DNA of 64,000 nt, from positions 221,001 to 285,000 of the forward strand of contig JACEVL010000031.1 of NCBI GenBank assembly GCA_020284085.1. Reading direction: 5' to 3'. A program made the translations under genes and the position numbers. Numbering within the stretch: the stretch's first letter is position 1; each line of letters opens with the position of its first letter. The notes beneath the pieces are model-generated. The model was not told the DNA's origin. It worked only from the letters and a program-made list of their open reading frames with translations, and searched no databases. The stretch comes from Aporrectodea caliginosa (Eukaryota; Annelida; Clitellata; Crassiclitellata; Lumbricidae). Of this stretch, positions 1-11,939 are shown piece after piece.

Positions 1-412
1 AAAATGCAAAGGAGATGCATCAGATTATTCAGATTTGCCGACTTGTGGCAGTAATAAATGAATAGCTTATCATATTATTATTATTATATGTATTTTAAAA
101 AATTCGGCACAAGAGACTGAGCTTTGAAGCCAATTCTAACTTGGTGGCATGAGAAAAAATAATTTGACATCAAAGAGTCACGATATTACCGTTTGGCCAA
201 TAAATAGGATGAAATTGAGGTTCAAATAGTAAATTTTGAAATGAAATGTTTAAAGAAAACAGAAAATATAAATCTTAAAAATAATAATAGAGCTATACAA
301 CTTATAGCATATTCTATATCAATGAAACATAGATATAAAATGAAATATAAAGTGGAAAAACTTACACAATATTTTTATAAAATTTTCCGGTTATTCTTTT
401 CTCTATATTCCT
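1..412. other. AT-rich 5' flank or leader intron of gene A
   Basis: No coding signal was seen. The stretch ends in a pyrimidine-rich tract and CTAG (AG at 413-414), which looks like a 3' splice site, so at least its right part is probably the end of a 5' leader intron whose first exon lies outside the window. Confidence 0.4.
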
Positions 413-425
413 AGGTACAGATCAA

Positions 426-3400
426 ATGTTGTTGCCAGTGGACTTACTTGTCTTTCTGGGGATATGTTTGTCCTCACGCTTTCTTCTCCAGTGGTGGAAT
501 GACAAAGGGAAAGCAAGACGTCGTTATCCACCTTCTCTTCCATCTCTTCCACTGGTCGGATCGTTGCCATTCCTACGGGGCTTCAAAAACCTCGCGGACT
601 TTTTCATGAGAAAAGCAGATCGACTTGGACCCATCTTTACATTCAGATCTGGCAGCAAGTAAGTAACAAACAACACATTTTGATGTTGCAATTTATTATA
701 GGCAAACAAATAAATAAGTGAACATGACCTCGAGCACGATTCCAGGTCAGAGTCATGATAGCAAGTTTTGTGTGTTTCAAAAGATATTTATCCAGCAGCT
801 CCTATAATTGAAAATTCCAGTTCCATAGTGTTATTTTTTGCGTTTTATTTGCGTGGTGTTTTATTGTGAAAGGCGAGTTTCAGTAATCAAGTTTAGTATG
901 GACAATGGGTAGATGCAGTTTCAAAGTCGAGCATGAGACAGTGTGATTCTCCTTACAGATTTTATTTTAGTTATAGTTACAGTAATAATTAATGGTTTTT
1001 AATTTTAGTTATAGTTATAGTTAGTATTATTTTCAGTTATAGTTATAGTAATAGTTAATGGATTTTTATTTTAGTTAATTTTAGATACTACTTAGTTACA
1101 ATAATTAAGGCTATAAGCAAAATTGTGCGTATTAACACGCTGTTTCACAATTTGCTCAGAGCTTTGAAAGCCTCTGAAGCATGGGTGTATTCATATTCAT
1201 GAATACACGAGTCTCCAAAGTAACAAATTGCATTATAAACATTCAAACGCAACTGCCTTTCCCGTTTTCCAGGTTGGTCTTAATTCTGAACAGCAAGAAA
1301 GTTATCGAAGATGCCCTCGTCAACCATTCGTCAGCATTCTCAGGAAGAAGTTCTCTATACACTGAAACCTTGGTCAATCCGAATAGAAAAGGTCAGCATA
1401 TCTATGACATTCTGCGACTCGTTATAAAATTCACTACTACCGTAAACCTTAAATCTAATGCAGTCTAACCACAAGACACATTTTATTGACAAACTATCTT
1501 GGAGACTGTTCGGTTAGAAATGAAAATTCAGGTTCTGAAATTGCACACTAAGACCTTTAATTCATGAATTGATTGCTTAAAGCCCTCCATTTCTATAGTA
1601 TGTGAATGTTACGTAAGGTGTTCGATGCAGAAATCTGGACTCTACGGAATTGGTTAATTGACAACATTCATTATCACTCTCCAGAACGCAGCGCAAGCGG
1701 GAATCCCATTCCAAGTGGAACGCCCAACAACCGAGAAGGATCGACGCTGTCTGACCGAGGAGCGGGTCCGAGGGACCAAGAGCTCCCCCGTAGCTGAAGA
1801 GCGTAGTGCTCGACGTGAGGCCAAGTCGAAAATCGGGCGACAGAGATCAGATAAGTAGGACAGAGTGAGACATCGCCAGACAAGACAGTGCTGCTATCCT
1901 ATAGAAGATTCGTTGCGAGGCAGGAAGCCAGCGCAATACATCATGCATGTAGGCAGAAACTGGGGCATATTTAGGAATATGACCAATAAGCCGAGCAGCA
2001 GAACTAGGGCTATTGTAACGTATTTACAAAGTTTTAGACATAATTACTTGCGGAGTTTTTGCTTCAGATATTGGCAATTCTTAATTCAATCTTCCCAGAA
2101 ACACAGCTTGTAGATAGACATATTTATAATTTTAGTTTCAAAAGTTTTGTGGACATACGAGATATGCCTATGCATTTGGCATAATTTTGTCCAATTAATA
2201 TAAACAAACCTTCTGATATTTTAGTCCAGAACCCCAGATTATTTTATTACCATTTCTCCCAGTGGGTCAATCTCTATGATGTTTGTCGGCCTGTTTATGT
2301 ATTCAGTCTAAAGTCCTGTACAGTGCATGTCAACTTGTTAATGTAGGCTAGACTCTGTGGGCTGAGAACTGAAGCTGGCCTAAATATTGCCAAGTCCTCC
2401 TCGGCCGACTTTGTAACCATAACCGCAACCTCAAGATTTCAGCCGCACAGATTCCAGGCCGAAATCATTCACTAAGTAAGCGCACAGATTCCAGGCCAAA
2501 ATTATGCACTAAGCAGCATTTGATATTCCAGTATAAAATCCTGCACTAGGCATGCGCAAAAATTGCAGGCCAAAATTATGCACTATACAAGCATAGCAAG
2601 ATATATTGAGACAGAATAGGTCAGATGAAAGGAGGAATGTAACCGTCAGAGTGGTTAATAGCAGCTGTTATAATATGCTATTATTAGATGATTGCCCGTC
2701 CTAAGACGGTTAATTCATTAAATGAGGATCTCATGTAGGCCTACTGGTACTCCCAAAGAAAAGAACCAGACAGATGTCGATCGAAAGTGGGTGAATTCAA
2801 TAAAAATCTCGAGTTTAGAGAGTTTTAATTAGTAAAAAGCGCTATACTTGGGAGTGATCCAATTCCAAGTCACAAAGGAATTACTTTTATAACGCGTCGT
2901 TAAAATATTCAGTTTAAGTTACATAAAACTATATAGGAAAAATCAATGAAGAAAAGGTGTACAAGTTGTAAGCCAGCTTCGAGATTATTGCCCGTTTGAA
3001 AATCGAGACATGTAGCCTGTGCTAAGACGGTTGAAAAAGAATGTTAAAAGAACAATCTGAAAATTGAGACATATGGTAAAAAATTCGACACTTCATTTGT
3101 TATTGTAGCTTTTCAGTGAGCTAAAATATACGTGGTTTTTTGGGCAACCATATTGGCCGCCATCTTGGATAACAACATTCAAACTCTAATACCGCTACGA
3201 GAAATCGATTCATTGACCTCGGAAATACTAAAATAGACACTTTATTTATTATTTTTGCATATCTATGAGCTCAGTTTTACATATTTATGTCTTGGCGGCC
3301 ATATTGGCCGCCATCTTGAATATTAACATTGCCACTGAGAGAATTCGATTCCTTGACCTCGGAAATATTGAATTAGGCACTATATTTGTCACTATAGCTT

Positions 3401-6400
3401 ATCGATGAGCTTCTAATAGACACATTTCTTTGATTGGGTGACCATCTTGGCCGCCATATTGGATAGTAACAACCCCACAATACTGCCACTAAGATAATTC
3501 GATTCCTTGACCTCGGAAATATTGAAATCAACACTTCATTTGTCATGGTAGGTTACCTTACCTATGAGGTGAGATATTAAAAATTTCATTGGGGTAAAAA
3601 AATTACCCCAGACCGTCCTCAACGTAGCGTAAATGTGTCCGTCCTACGAAGGTTAACAGGAAAACATTGAACTGCTATTTTAACCTAGAGGACTTCCAGT
3701 TTCCTAGCTCTCTATCGAACAAAGATATAGGCCTACTTGTAGTCTTTATATAGTTTGATAATACTGTGATAACAATTAAATTGGTTTGCAACTAAAGGCT
3801 AATGTTTTTATCGCGTGCCACCAGGTTTGTCCATGATGAATACTACTAAAGAATGGAAGAGATATCACCAACTCTCGCTCTCCATCTTAAAGCAGTTTGG
3901 CTTTGGAGTAAAAAGTGTCATGGAATCTAGAATCTTAACTGAACTTGAATCCATCACGGAATTTATACTTAAACAAAATGGACGTTCTTTTAATCCCAGA
4001 GAATTTGTGTACTTATCCACAACAAATGTCATTTCCAATATCCTCTTTGGCCGCAGGCAGGACTATAACCTCGGAATGACGGAGCTCACACACCAAATCA
4101 AGCTAATGTTTGATAGTTTTGATGCGGATTTAGATGTTGCTCCTATGCTAAGATTTCTTCCTTCTCACCGAGATAAACTGCGTCAGAATATTGCCACTGT
4201 GGAGATGCTGCAAAACATTTTTCAAAGTGAGATCAATAAGATTCTCGAAGACGGTGCAAATGATTGCTTTGTGCGCAGATATCTGGAGCACGAGGGTTCA
4301 GATTACGATGCTGAACAATTGCGTTTTACCCTTCGAGATCTAGTTGGGGCTGGAACTGATACAACGGCAAATTCTCTTCTTTGGAGTCTAGTCGCGTTAG
4401 CCAACAATCCAGATGTACAAAATAGATTGAGAGCAGACATTGATGCTGTGATTCCCCGAGATGGACTTCCATCCATGATGGATCAGCCTAAACTACCGTT
4501 CGTTGATGCAACAAGTTTGGAAATACTACGCTGGAGAACCTTAGTTCCATTGGCGCTCCCTCATATGGCCACGAGCGACACTACTGTTGGAGACTACTTT
4601 GTACCGGCTGGAACTACGGTAATCCAAAAACTTTTATAACTCAGCTTAATGTTAGAATGTTGGCATCCCAAATAAAATATTTTATAAAGCTCAATATTAA
4701 TGTTTTTCTGGGAAAACTACTAATTCTGAGTTTCATTTATTTTATTGTATTAGTGCCAACAAAAAGTCGACAATGTCTTTGCCGAAACAAACCAGCATTT
4801 TGTATTATTATTTTGCCACGTAGGATTAGCGTGTAATAATTTTCACAGTAGGAAAGAGAGAGATGAGATCGAAAAAATTGAAAATGACTTTGTTTGCTTA
4901 TATATTAACAGATGTGGCTACCCGGCTTCGCACGGGTTGTCTCTACCTTTGTATATCGTTCCCACTTGATTTGCGTGGTTAACTTTGGTTGCTTTGGCTA
5001 TTACTCAGAGGGGACTCCCGTGCATTTGAATTTGCTCTTTCCTATTATATCGTTCCCGCTGGATTTGAAAATGTAAAATGTAAACCTTCGCGTTTTTCTA
5101 TAGCGACCGAATTATGAGCTGAACCCTGCTCATTTTAAAATGAATTGATCGGATGAGTCCCAACCCTTCACCACCGCTCGCCCGTTTGAATGGCCACCAC
5201 GCCATTTAGGATCCCTGTGCACGGACCGTGCTAGCCAAAGATTTAAATTTTGAAATAGGCCAGCGTAGGGAAGCAAACCGAGATCCTTACGCTCTCTATA
5301 CTAACTCAGAAGCGCATGAGACGCAACATATTTACCAATGTAGCTAGATGACGTCTTTGCCATGGCGGAGAAATCCCGAAATGCCTTGCGAATGCTCTAT
5401 TTAGGAGGCCCTGTGCCGTATGACATTATGAGAAATCAGAAATGACGGCGTTATTTTGCAACGGTAGTCCAGTTCGAAATTTTAAATGTCCGTATATCGG
5501 CGTTTAAAGTAAATTGGAAGCTGAAAATAATCGCGTTTACCTACAAATTCCCATAAGAATGTATTGCAAAATTTTCAAATCGCTTATGCGTACCCTTTCG
5601 GAGACTTTAGTAGGATGGACAAACAAACAAACATGCAAATTGTAAATAATGAGGTAATAACTTTAAGAGTTTTATTGTGAGACAGAGATGGTCAGTAATT
5701 TAATTGATGTAATTGAAATTACGTAATTTGAATTACAATTGTAATTCGTAATTTGTGAGTTGTTGATCTGCATCAATGTAATTTGTAATTTGTAATTGAA
5801 TTATATTTCTTTCATGTCATTTGTAATTTCAAATTACGTTCTGTAAAATCAAATTACATTGAAAAGAAAACTAGGACCAGAGACTCCACAACCAAAGGAA
5901 TTTTGCAAACATCTATTCTTCATCATCATCTTTCTCATAATCACTATAGTATCTCTGGAACGAACGATCGCAATATTGAACTCTTTGTCTGCTTTAACAG
6001 TTACAAGTTCTTTAAATTCCGGTTGCTCAGCGACTGACAAAGAATGCTTTCCCTTTATCACAAAGTTTGTAACCAGTGTGCCAGCCTTACTGTGTACCGT
6101 AATACCGTTTGTCTCATTTTAAAACGTGTTTGTTGAGACTGCTTTGCTTGATAAGGGAAAAGATGCTCTTAAAACTGAATTTGTCACCATTGATGACAAT
6201 TTTTCCTGCAGTGTATCGAAGATGACAGCAAGCAACTAAATGATGCTTTACAGCTACCCAACTGTAAATCAATTTATTCAATTTAATGCTGCACTTCCTT
6301 CATCTGCTTTGGTTACCAGACTCTTTGTAGTTTTGCAAGCATGATTGTAAGGGCACACCAGACTAGGCCCTACTTAAATTCCAATTTAAGGAGTCTATGG

Positions 6401-8101
6401 GTCAAACAGACGCCTGTTATTGCATAACTTGTTCGAACAGTTGCTACTTCTTACAGAAAATTAAATAAACAATGTCAGTATAATACAAATGAAAAGTGGA
6501 AATAAAGCATGTGTCTCATGCCTGCATTTCTTGATCTCAATTATAATTATTGGTGTAATTTATAATTTGATGCAATTGAAATTACATAATTTGTAATGTT
6601 TAATTTCCCGCAAATTTCTAGAGTAATTTGTAATTTGCAATTCCTGCTGTGAGATACTATAATAATAATTATTGTTAATTACTAGTTCCTCTCGGCCCAC
6701 TCGTATTAACTACTGCAAGACACTCGCAATATTCATTCATTCATTCATTACGAATAAAAATGAGTAAGAACCTGAACTAAGTGGGGCTGAATTTTGAAAA
6801 ACACTGAAAATTTGAAACTAAAGCGCAGATAAAATCTTAAAAAACCAAAAGTAGGTGGTGCTGCAGCTATGCGCCGATCAGTGTGACCACTCCTTGGGAT
6901 TTTTTTCAAGATCTTCGGATCGGGGGTTTTGCATAGCAATCTTGGGATGTTTTCTAAAGTCTACAGACTAGTTTTGTCGTACTTTCCAAAAGTGCCAGTG
7001 AATCAGATTGGAAAAAAACTCTCTCATTAGGTCTGTCATTATTATTATTGTAACTTGTAAACACTGTAGGTTACTTTGTTCATTCAATGTTATGCTCCAG
7101 TTTTTTCTTTGCCAGTTCGTATCTCGGAATTTTTGTGAATAATTGCTATTGTTGAAATGCATTTCATATTTCATGACAACTTTTTCCTTTTCAGTGACTT
7201 CGGATTTTTTTGTACACTTTTGGCCAATCTTGGGATTTTTCTCGCAAGATCTTGGGATTTCAGAAAAGGGAGAGTGGTCGCACTGGCTCCGATATTTTGT
7301 TTCTTCTACTTCCGCAACTGAAGCGGCGAGTCAGAGAAAGTCGCAACTCATGCAATAAAATGTTTTATTACGGTATCTAATAATATAGATTTCAACACGT
7401 TGAAAATGAAGGCTATAGCTAAAACGGATAATTATAATTACAAAGTGCAGTGAAAGTGATAAATAGAGACCGCCTATCAACTTCATGAAATAAAATTGTA
7501 GGCGTATAGGCCTATTATGTAATAAGACCGACGATCGTCATGAAAACTGCAATCTCTTAGAGAAAATAGCATATCCAAAATTAAGTGACCAAGGGCGGCA
7601 TTTTGGGCCGTCGACCCGGACGGCCTTTCAAGTTTCAACTCCGTACGCCTTTGGAATTAAAGTAAGTAAACTATTGCGGCGTCTTTATGTCTATTAATAT
7701 TAAATCAAATCAACGGCAGTTCTCTTCTCCGTTAGACAATACCTTCTCGATTAGTCATTTCCTCTTTCGTCATAGTTTTCTCTGCCTATGCAGCCGAGAT
7801 ACTGCGCTTCTCCGTGCACATTATCCACGTTTCGTCTTGAGTGTCTGCTTAGCTTCGTCAGTTGTGTTTTGTTTAACGACAATGTGTCACAAGCAAAGTA
7901 ATTCCAGTCAAAGTCTTCCTCCATCCTGGCTTGAACTGGCACAAGCCGAGTATGACAGAGGCGGAGTATAGCATCTTTAGAACGTCAACGCAGGGCCGCC
8001 GTGGGGCCCGGAGACATTGTGAATAGGCATAATATGCTCATTTCAGTTATACAGCAGAGTGTCAAATCAAATCCTTTATAATATATATATAGTATAGTTT
8101 C

Positions 8102-8163
<62 letters not shown>

Positions 8164-8861
8164 TATTTGTTGATCAGGTTCTGGTAAACCTTTACGCGGC
8201 TCACATGGATCCTAAAGTTTGGAAAGACCCGGAAACATTTCGACCGGAAAGATTTATGGACAAGGACGGCCGAGTGATCAACAAAGAATCTGTTATTGCG
8301 TTTTCTCTTGGTTAGTAACTACTGACTGACAACTGACAACTTTTATTTCCAGAAGCACAATGCATATAACAATTAACAACAATTATAACTTGACTATTAC
8401 ATATCAGTGCATTGGCTAGGGAACAGGGAAGACCCAAAAGGGGCACAAGCCCCGCTTAATTAGGGTCACCCCTTTTAACAATAATCATTTATGGCTGGTT
8501 AGTCAGTTGAAAGAAAGAAAGGTTCAACTCAATAATGTTCTTAACTAAATAATAACATTGCAATTTACTAAGAAGATCACTCTGTAAGAAAGAAAGGTTC
8601 AACTCAATAATGTTCTTAACTAAATAATAACATTGCAATTTACTAAGAAGATCAATATCTAAACAATTCGATGAAACAGTGTTAAATGAAGTATGGTTAA
8701 TCCTTCAAGTAACTATTCCACAGCTTCTTAAATTTGGTGTATGTGGGTGCATTCCGAATACTCATCGGTACTGCATTCCAAATTTTTGTAATTGAGTTCG
8801 ATCGTGTAATTGAAAATTCTAATGATCATAGCGTTCAAAGATTACACAAATGGGAGGAATT

Positions 8862-8916
<55 letters not shown>

Positions 8917-9161
8917 TTCAATCGCAAAGTTGTTTTTAAATTGGTTGTGATTTTCTAATTTTTTAATCACAAGGTCGACGCTCTTGTCCGGGTGAAATCC
9001 TGGCTCGTGCAGAGTTCTTCCTTCTTCTCACTGGACTGGTGCAACGTTTTATCATACGACCACCAGAGGGCCAGAACATTGTTGAAGCCTACCCGATTGA
9101 ACCAGTGCCACTCGTAATGGCTTCATCGGAATTTAACATACGACTGATTGCGCGAGATTAA
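426..9161 (+). CDS. P450 gene A: complete CYP2-clan cytochrome P450, five exons
   Basis: Exons 426-658, 1273-1391, 3825-4618, 8178-8310 and 8974-9161 join at GT-AG sites into 489 codons including TAA, a normal length for a microsomal P450. Seen: an N-terminal hydrophobic anchor (about residues 2-22), a Pro-rich hinge ([15 protein letters not shown]), I-helix AGTDTT at 293-298, K-helix ExxR at 350-353 (EILR), FRPERF at 403-408, and the haem loop [11 protein letters not shown] with Cys431 as expected thiolate ligand; its first glycine codon is split by intron 4. By family it is a haem monooxygenase on the ER membrane, using electrons from P450 reductase; substrate unknown. The hinge resembles vertebrate CYP17/CYP1/CYP2 proteins, so the CYP2 clan is the best placement. 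The start is the first ATG after a good 3' splice site (AG at 413-414), suggesting a leader intron. Haem loop has CPG where the other copies have CLG. Introns 2 and 3 are swollen by transposons. Confidence 0.93.
962..1085. repeat. Short-period TTATAG-type minisatellite in intron 1 of gene A
   Basis: Imperfect reiterations of TTATAG and TAGTTA words, with two longer sub-repeats containing AGTTAATGG. A low-complexity array; no other content seen in this intron. Confidence 0.6.
2443..2590. repeat. Tandem repeat of about 36-39 bp in intron 2 of gene A
   Basis: The words GCACAGATTCCAGGCC and AAAATTATGCACTA recur with slight changes about three to four times. The rest of intron 2 from 1392 to 2440 shows nothing recognisable. 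Confidence 0.6.
3060..3655 (+). repeat. About 150-bp tandem repeat array (copy 1) ending in a TTAA-type terminus
   Basis: The motif TTGGCCGCCATCTTGG recurs at about 3153-3168, 3303-3318 and 3450-3470, each followed by TTCGATTCCTTGACCTCGG. The right end carries a short hairpin (GGGGTAA/TTACCCC, 3592-3613) and then CCTACGAAGGTTAA. A second array with the same units and same right end is at 30725-31255. The terminal TTAA, with a related inverted end at 12475, suggests a piggyBac-like non-autonomous element, but no left terminus was identified. Confidence 0.6.
4912..5632 (+). repeat. Interspersed repeat, probable LINE 3' region
   Basis: Begins GGCTACCCGGCTTCGCACGGGT and ends with a CGGAGACTTTAGTAGGATGGA segment followed by an ACAAACAAACAAACA tail. 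This head-and-tail style is known from widely dispersed invertebrate LINE or SINE 3' ends. It lies in intron 3 of gene A. No open frame is visible. Family assignment is inference. Confidence 0.4.
5683..6646 (+). mobile_element. hAT DNA transposon deletion derivative (964 bp) in intron 3 of gene A
   Basis: Starts CAGAGATGGTCAGTAATTT and ends AATTTGCAATTCCTG. It is flanked by TTGTGAGA (5675-5682) and CTGTGAGA (6647-6654), an 8-bp duplication with one mismatch, as expected of hAT. Subterminal TAATTTGTAATT words are repeated at both ends. Around 6265-6470, + strand, broken pieces resemble the C-terminal dimerisation region of hAT transposases ([13 protein letters not shown], then [10 protein letters not shown]), so this is a remnant of a once-coding copy. 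Confidence 0.8.
6879..7285. mobile_element. hAT-type MITE (407 bp) in intron 3 of gene A
   Basis: Terminal inverted repeats CAGTGTGACCACTC (left) and GAGTGGTCGCACTG (right), with flanks GCGCCGAT and GCTCCGAT, 7 of 8 matching. Internally the CTTGGGATTTTT words are repeated in inverted orientation near both ends. No coding capacity. Confidence 0.75.
7870..7970 (+). repeat. Dispersed about 90-bp repeat, copy in intron 3 of gene A
   Basis: Shares the order TTTAACGAC, CCTCC, TCCTGGC..ACTGGCAC and GGCGGAGT with copies at about 10800-10900, 37050-37145, 40868-40968 and 46140-46190. It may be a conserved piece of a SINE. It is diverged and has no tail here. Confidence 0.45.
8105..8160. repeat. (TA)n microsatellite next to exon 4 of gene A
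   Basis: A perfect TA run of roughly 28 units that stops about 17 bp before the exon 4 acceptor AG (8176-8177). It therefore occupies the branch-point and polypyrimidine zone of intron 3. Confidence 0.95.
8511..8654. repeat. Perfect 69-bp direct duplication in intron 4 of gene A
   Basis: 8511-8579 and 8586-8654 read the same by eye, starting AAGAAAGAAAGGTTCAACTC and ending AAGAAGATCA, at a 75-bp period. Identity without drift points to a recent duplication. Confidence 0.9.
8862..8922. repeat. Trinucleotide/hexanucleotide microsatellite in intron 4 of gene A
   Basis: ATA repeats merge into ATGATA repeats. It sits shortly before exon 5, as do the trinucleotide tracts in intron 4 of genes B (15935-15990) and C (27470-27616). 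Confidence 0.85.
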
Positions 9162-9884
9162 AATAATCCAAACGCCTTATCATTTAAGTTAAGCTTTGAC
9201 GATATTGTGAAAGATGATATTACGTTACTTTGCATCTCATATTGCCATTCACAAAATAATATTTTTGTGAAATGAGTGACAATTCTGTTCCTCTACAATT
9301 CCGTAATTGCTTTTACGGCTATCTAAGCATTATCTGCTTACAGATACTTGTTATACTTACATATCTTATATCTTACATTAAGCTAATTTAAAATTAACTG
9401 CCTACTGATAATCTTTTATATCTGAATTAATTGTACTTAACTGGTTTAGTGTAAAGTGTAAACAGCTGTTTTATAACGAAAATATTATGTTTGTTGAGAC
9501 ATGCCAACCTAGATGCAAACATGCAGACATTTATATATGGGCCTATGAACACATTATATAGACCTATATATTTCCATGTTTGCATAAATATGCATAAGTC
9601 ATTACATGCATAAATACACGCACATTTTATACTCTTATAGTGTGAACGAAATTTTCTTCTGTTTTTTAAGCACAGCTAGCGTTGATATAGGATATTAAAA
9701 GTGAGCACAATGTCACATTAATGAGTCATAGGGATTTTGACTTGTTTTATGATTTGCAGTAGGCCTATATGATATCCCGCGCAAAGCAAGACGTCGTGTG
9801 ACGCAACGTCGATGAGCTTACTTTTATGCGAGTTGATGGCGCTCAGCTAAACTGATGTTGCATTGACTCATGCCCTTGCACATT

Positions 9885-10360
9885 TTTTCTGAGTTATGGT
9901 CAGTTTTCCTTGATTTTTACTTTGTGATCTTGAAATGCCCCTGGATTATGTTAGCCTTTTAGTTCCATGTCCTCTCGAATGTGACCCTTCGAGCAGTTCG
10001 AGCAAACAGGTATGAAATCATCCAAATAGAGCAATATTTGGCTGAGTTATGGCCATTTCCTCTAATTTTCTCTTTAATTGACCTTTTTGGTCCAAAAAAC
10101 CTTGGATTGTCTTGCATTTAGTAGCCTTATTTCTTGCAGCAAGTAGTCCTTATCAAGACCAGAAAACAAGAAAAAAACTAGCCGATTAAAAAAATTATTA
10201 GCCGTGATCTGGCCATTTTTTCTGACTTTTGCTAGATTTCGTTTGTATCTGACCTTGAAATGACCTTGAATGACTCTGATCTGGGTGTCTATATTTTTCA
10301 CTGACGTAGTTCCTTTTATGGGAAACAAGTTGCAAAAAGTTCATCTAGATCGGACTCCTT
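9885..10360. repeat. About 145-bp diverged tandem repeats downstream of gene A
   Basis: Three diverged units each run from a TGAGTTATGGCCATTTTC-like start, through TGACCTT and CCTTGGAT words, to TAGTTCC..AGCAAACA-like ends. From 9162 to 9884 the flank is AT-rich; parts near 9440-9490 resemble the flank of gene B (around 16470). Confidence 0.55.
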
Positions 10361-10794
10361 GTTAATATTTTGTGATAAAAAGAGTAAATTCACAATGAAC
10401 CCAAGTTCCAAGATTCGAGCATGCCATGGGCGCCTTCAGTCCTGGGTATTCAAGTAGGGTATGTTCAAGGGCTTTGAGCGACCTCAGGTTAACATTTTAA
10501 AATTCTGAAAAAATATTTATAGTTAACTAATGAATCGAATCATGGGAAAAACTTGAGTATGGGTGTTTCTGTGATGTGTCATATTTCTGGACACCCCTAA
10601 TGTACGGTGTATGAATAAGTATCATCAAGAGATTTAAATCTAAGGCTTTGCTAGTAGCTACTGTTGCATGACCTGTTCACTGAATCGAGAGGTTATGTTA
10701 TATCCCATTTATCCCTTAGTTATTATCCTTAAATACACTAGTAAGTGGCGGCCAATGACTGCTTGAGAGTAGGTGTAGGCCTAGATTTAGTAGT

Positions 10795-11475
10795 TTTCAG
10801 TTTAACGACACTGTGTGGATAAAAAAGGTCATTAGCGTCGCCCTCCTCCTTCATCCAATCCTGGGACTGGCACTACCAGAGTAAGAGAAGTGGCGGAGTT
10901 AATAGACCTTGAAAGAACACTTCAGCACTATTAAAACAACAATTTCTCAACGAAATCTAATAAATCTCAAATACGTAATTACTTTTTGAACGCTGCTGCC
11001 TGAGGAAAATGAGCAAATGTCGTAGGCCAAAATATCAGCCAGGGCAAAAATTCAGCGAAGTCCGTTTTTATCTGACACAGTCACACAGTTTGGTTAAATC
11101 CAGCAAATGCAGGCTAGACACTGTAATCATATCATGTTATCGAATCCTTAAGGGTAAGAATTTCAGGAGCTTCCACGTTGTAGATCCTGTGAAAAATACT
11201 GAGCATGAATCTGATTTGAAATTCTGGTCGCACACTTAAACTGTAGCGTCAACACGACCAAAGGGCAGTTTGTCTAGACACCATAAATTAACCTCTTCTT
11301 ATTTTGCCGTCAACAACATAGGCTATGCACGTGTCGTACACAGTGATGTTTCGGTCCTGGTAAACCTGTTGAATTGGACACAGACAACCGTGCAAGAAAC
11401 TTCTGTCACGTGTTGCACTGGGCTGACCCAGTTTTCAGTATCTGCACACGATGAAACTGCTCGCAACCTAATTGT
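10795..11475 (+). repeat. Duplicated 5'-flank block, copy 1 (upstream of gene B)
   Basis: Contains the dispersed TTTAACGACACTGTGT repeat, then CAACACGACCAAAGGGCAG, GTCTAGACACCA and TTAACCTCTTCTTATTTTGC. The same order recurs at 17370-17680, 40868-41180 and 54735-55080, each upstream of a P450 gene or relic. This marks the duplication unit of the array as gene plus several kb of flank. Confidence 0.75.
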
Positions 11476-11636
11476 CTTTTAGTATACATACATTATACGA
11501 ATATTTATGCATGCAGGCGTGCACGCAAATATACCTTAGCCTACGTATATACATGTACATGCATCCTACATACCTATATTGACATATACATGCAAATAGA
11601 CAAACATGAGCACATACACACATATGCATGCATATA

Positions 11637-11725
11637 TACTGTCATATATATATGCGTCTCCGGCGTGGTGGGGATTCCTGAGTGGAGGAGATCTTGACCG
11701 CTTGGAACTTTTCACTCATCGACTT
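11637..11725 (+). pseudogene. LINE reverse-transcriptase fragment
   Basis: The + frame reads YASPAWWGFLSGGDLDRLEL, a sequence type familiar from the C-terminal part of non-LTR retrotransposon ORF2 proteins. Only about 30 codons survive. It sits about 215 bp upstream of the start of gene B. Confidence 0.6.
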
Positions 11726-11939
11726 AGTCCTGATAAATATCTAGAGGATGAGATTCCGGTAGGCTACTTAGGTTGTTTACGAGTGTCGTGAAGCGACGTT
11801 CGCCTACCAAGTGTGTGCTTATATTGAAAAACATTCAGCAAACAACATCAGATTGATGTTTAGAAAGTTAAGTGACAGTTAGATAATAGTCTATTTGGTT
11901 TCTGCGAAGTGCATCTTTTGCATTTGAATATAAGATAGA

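Noticed and set aside
5859..6122. Small membrane-protein-like frame
   Set aside because: It lies inside the hAT remnant, lacks any family resemblance and overlaps low-complexity transposon sequence.
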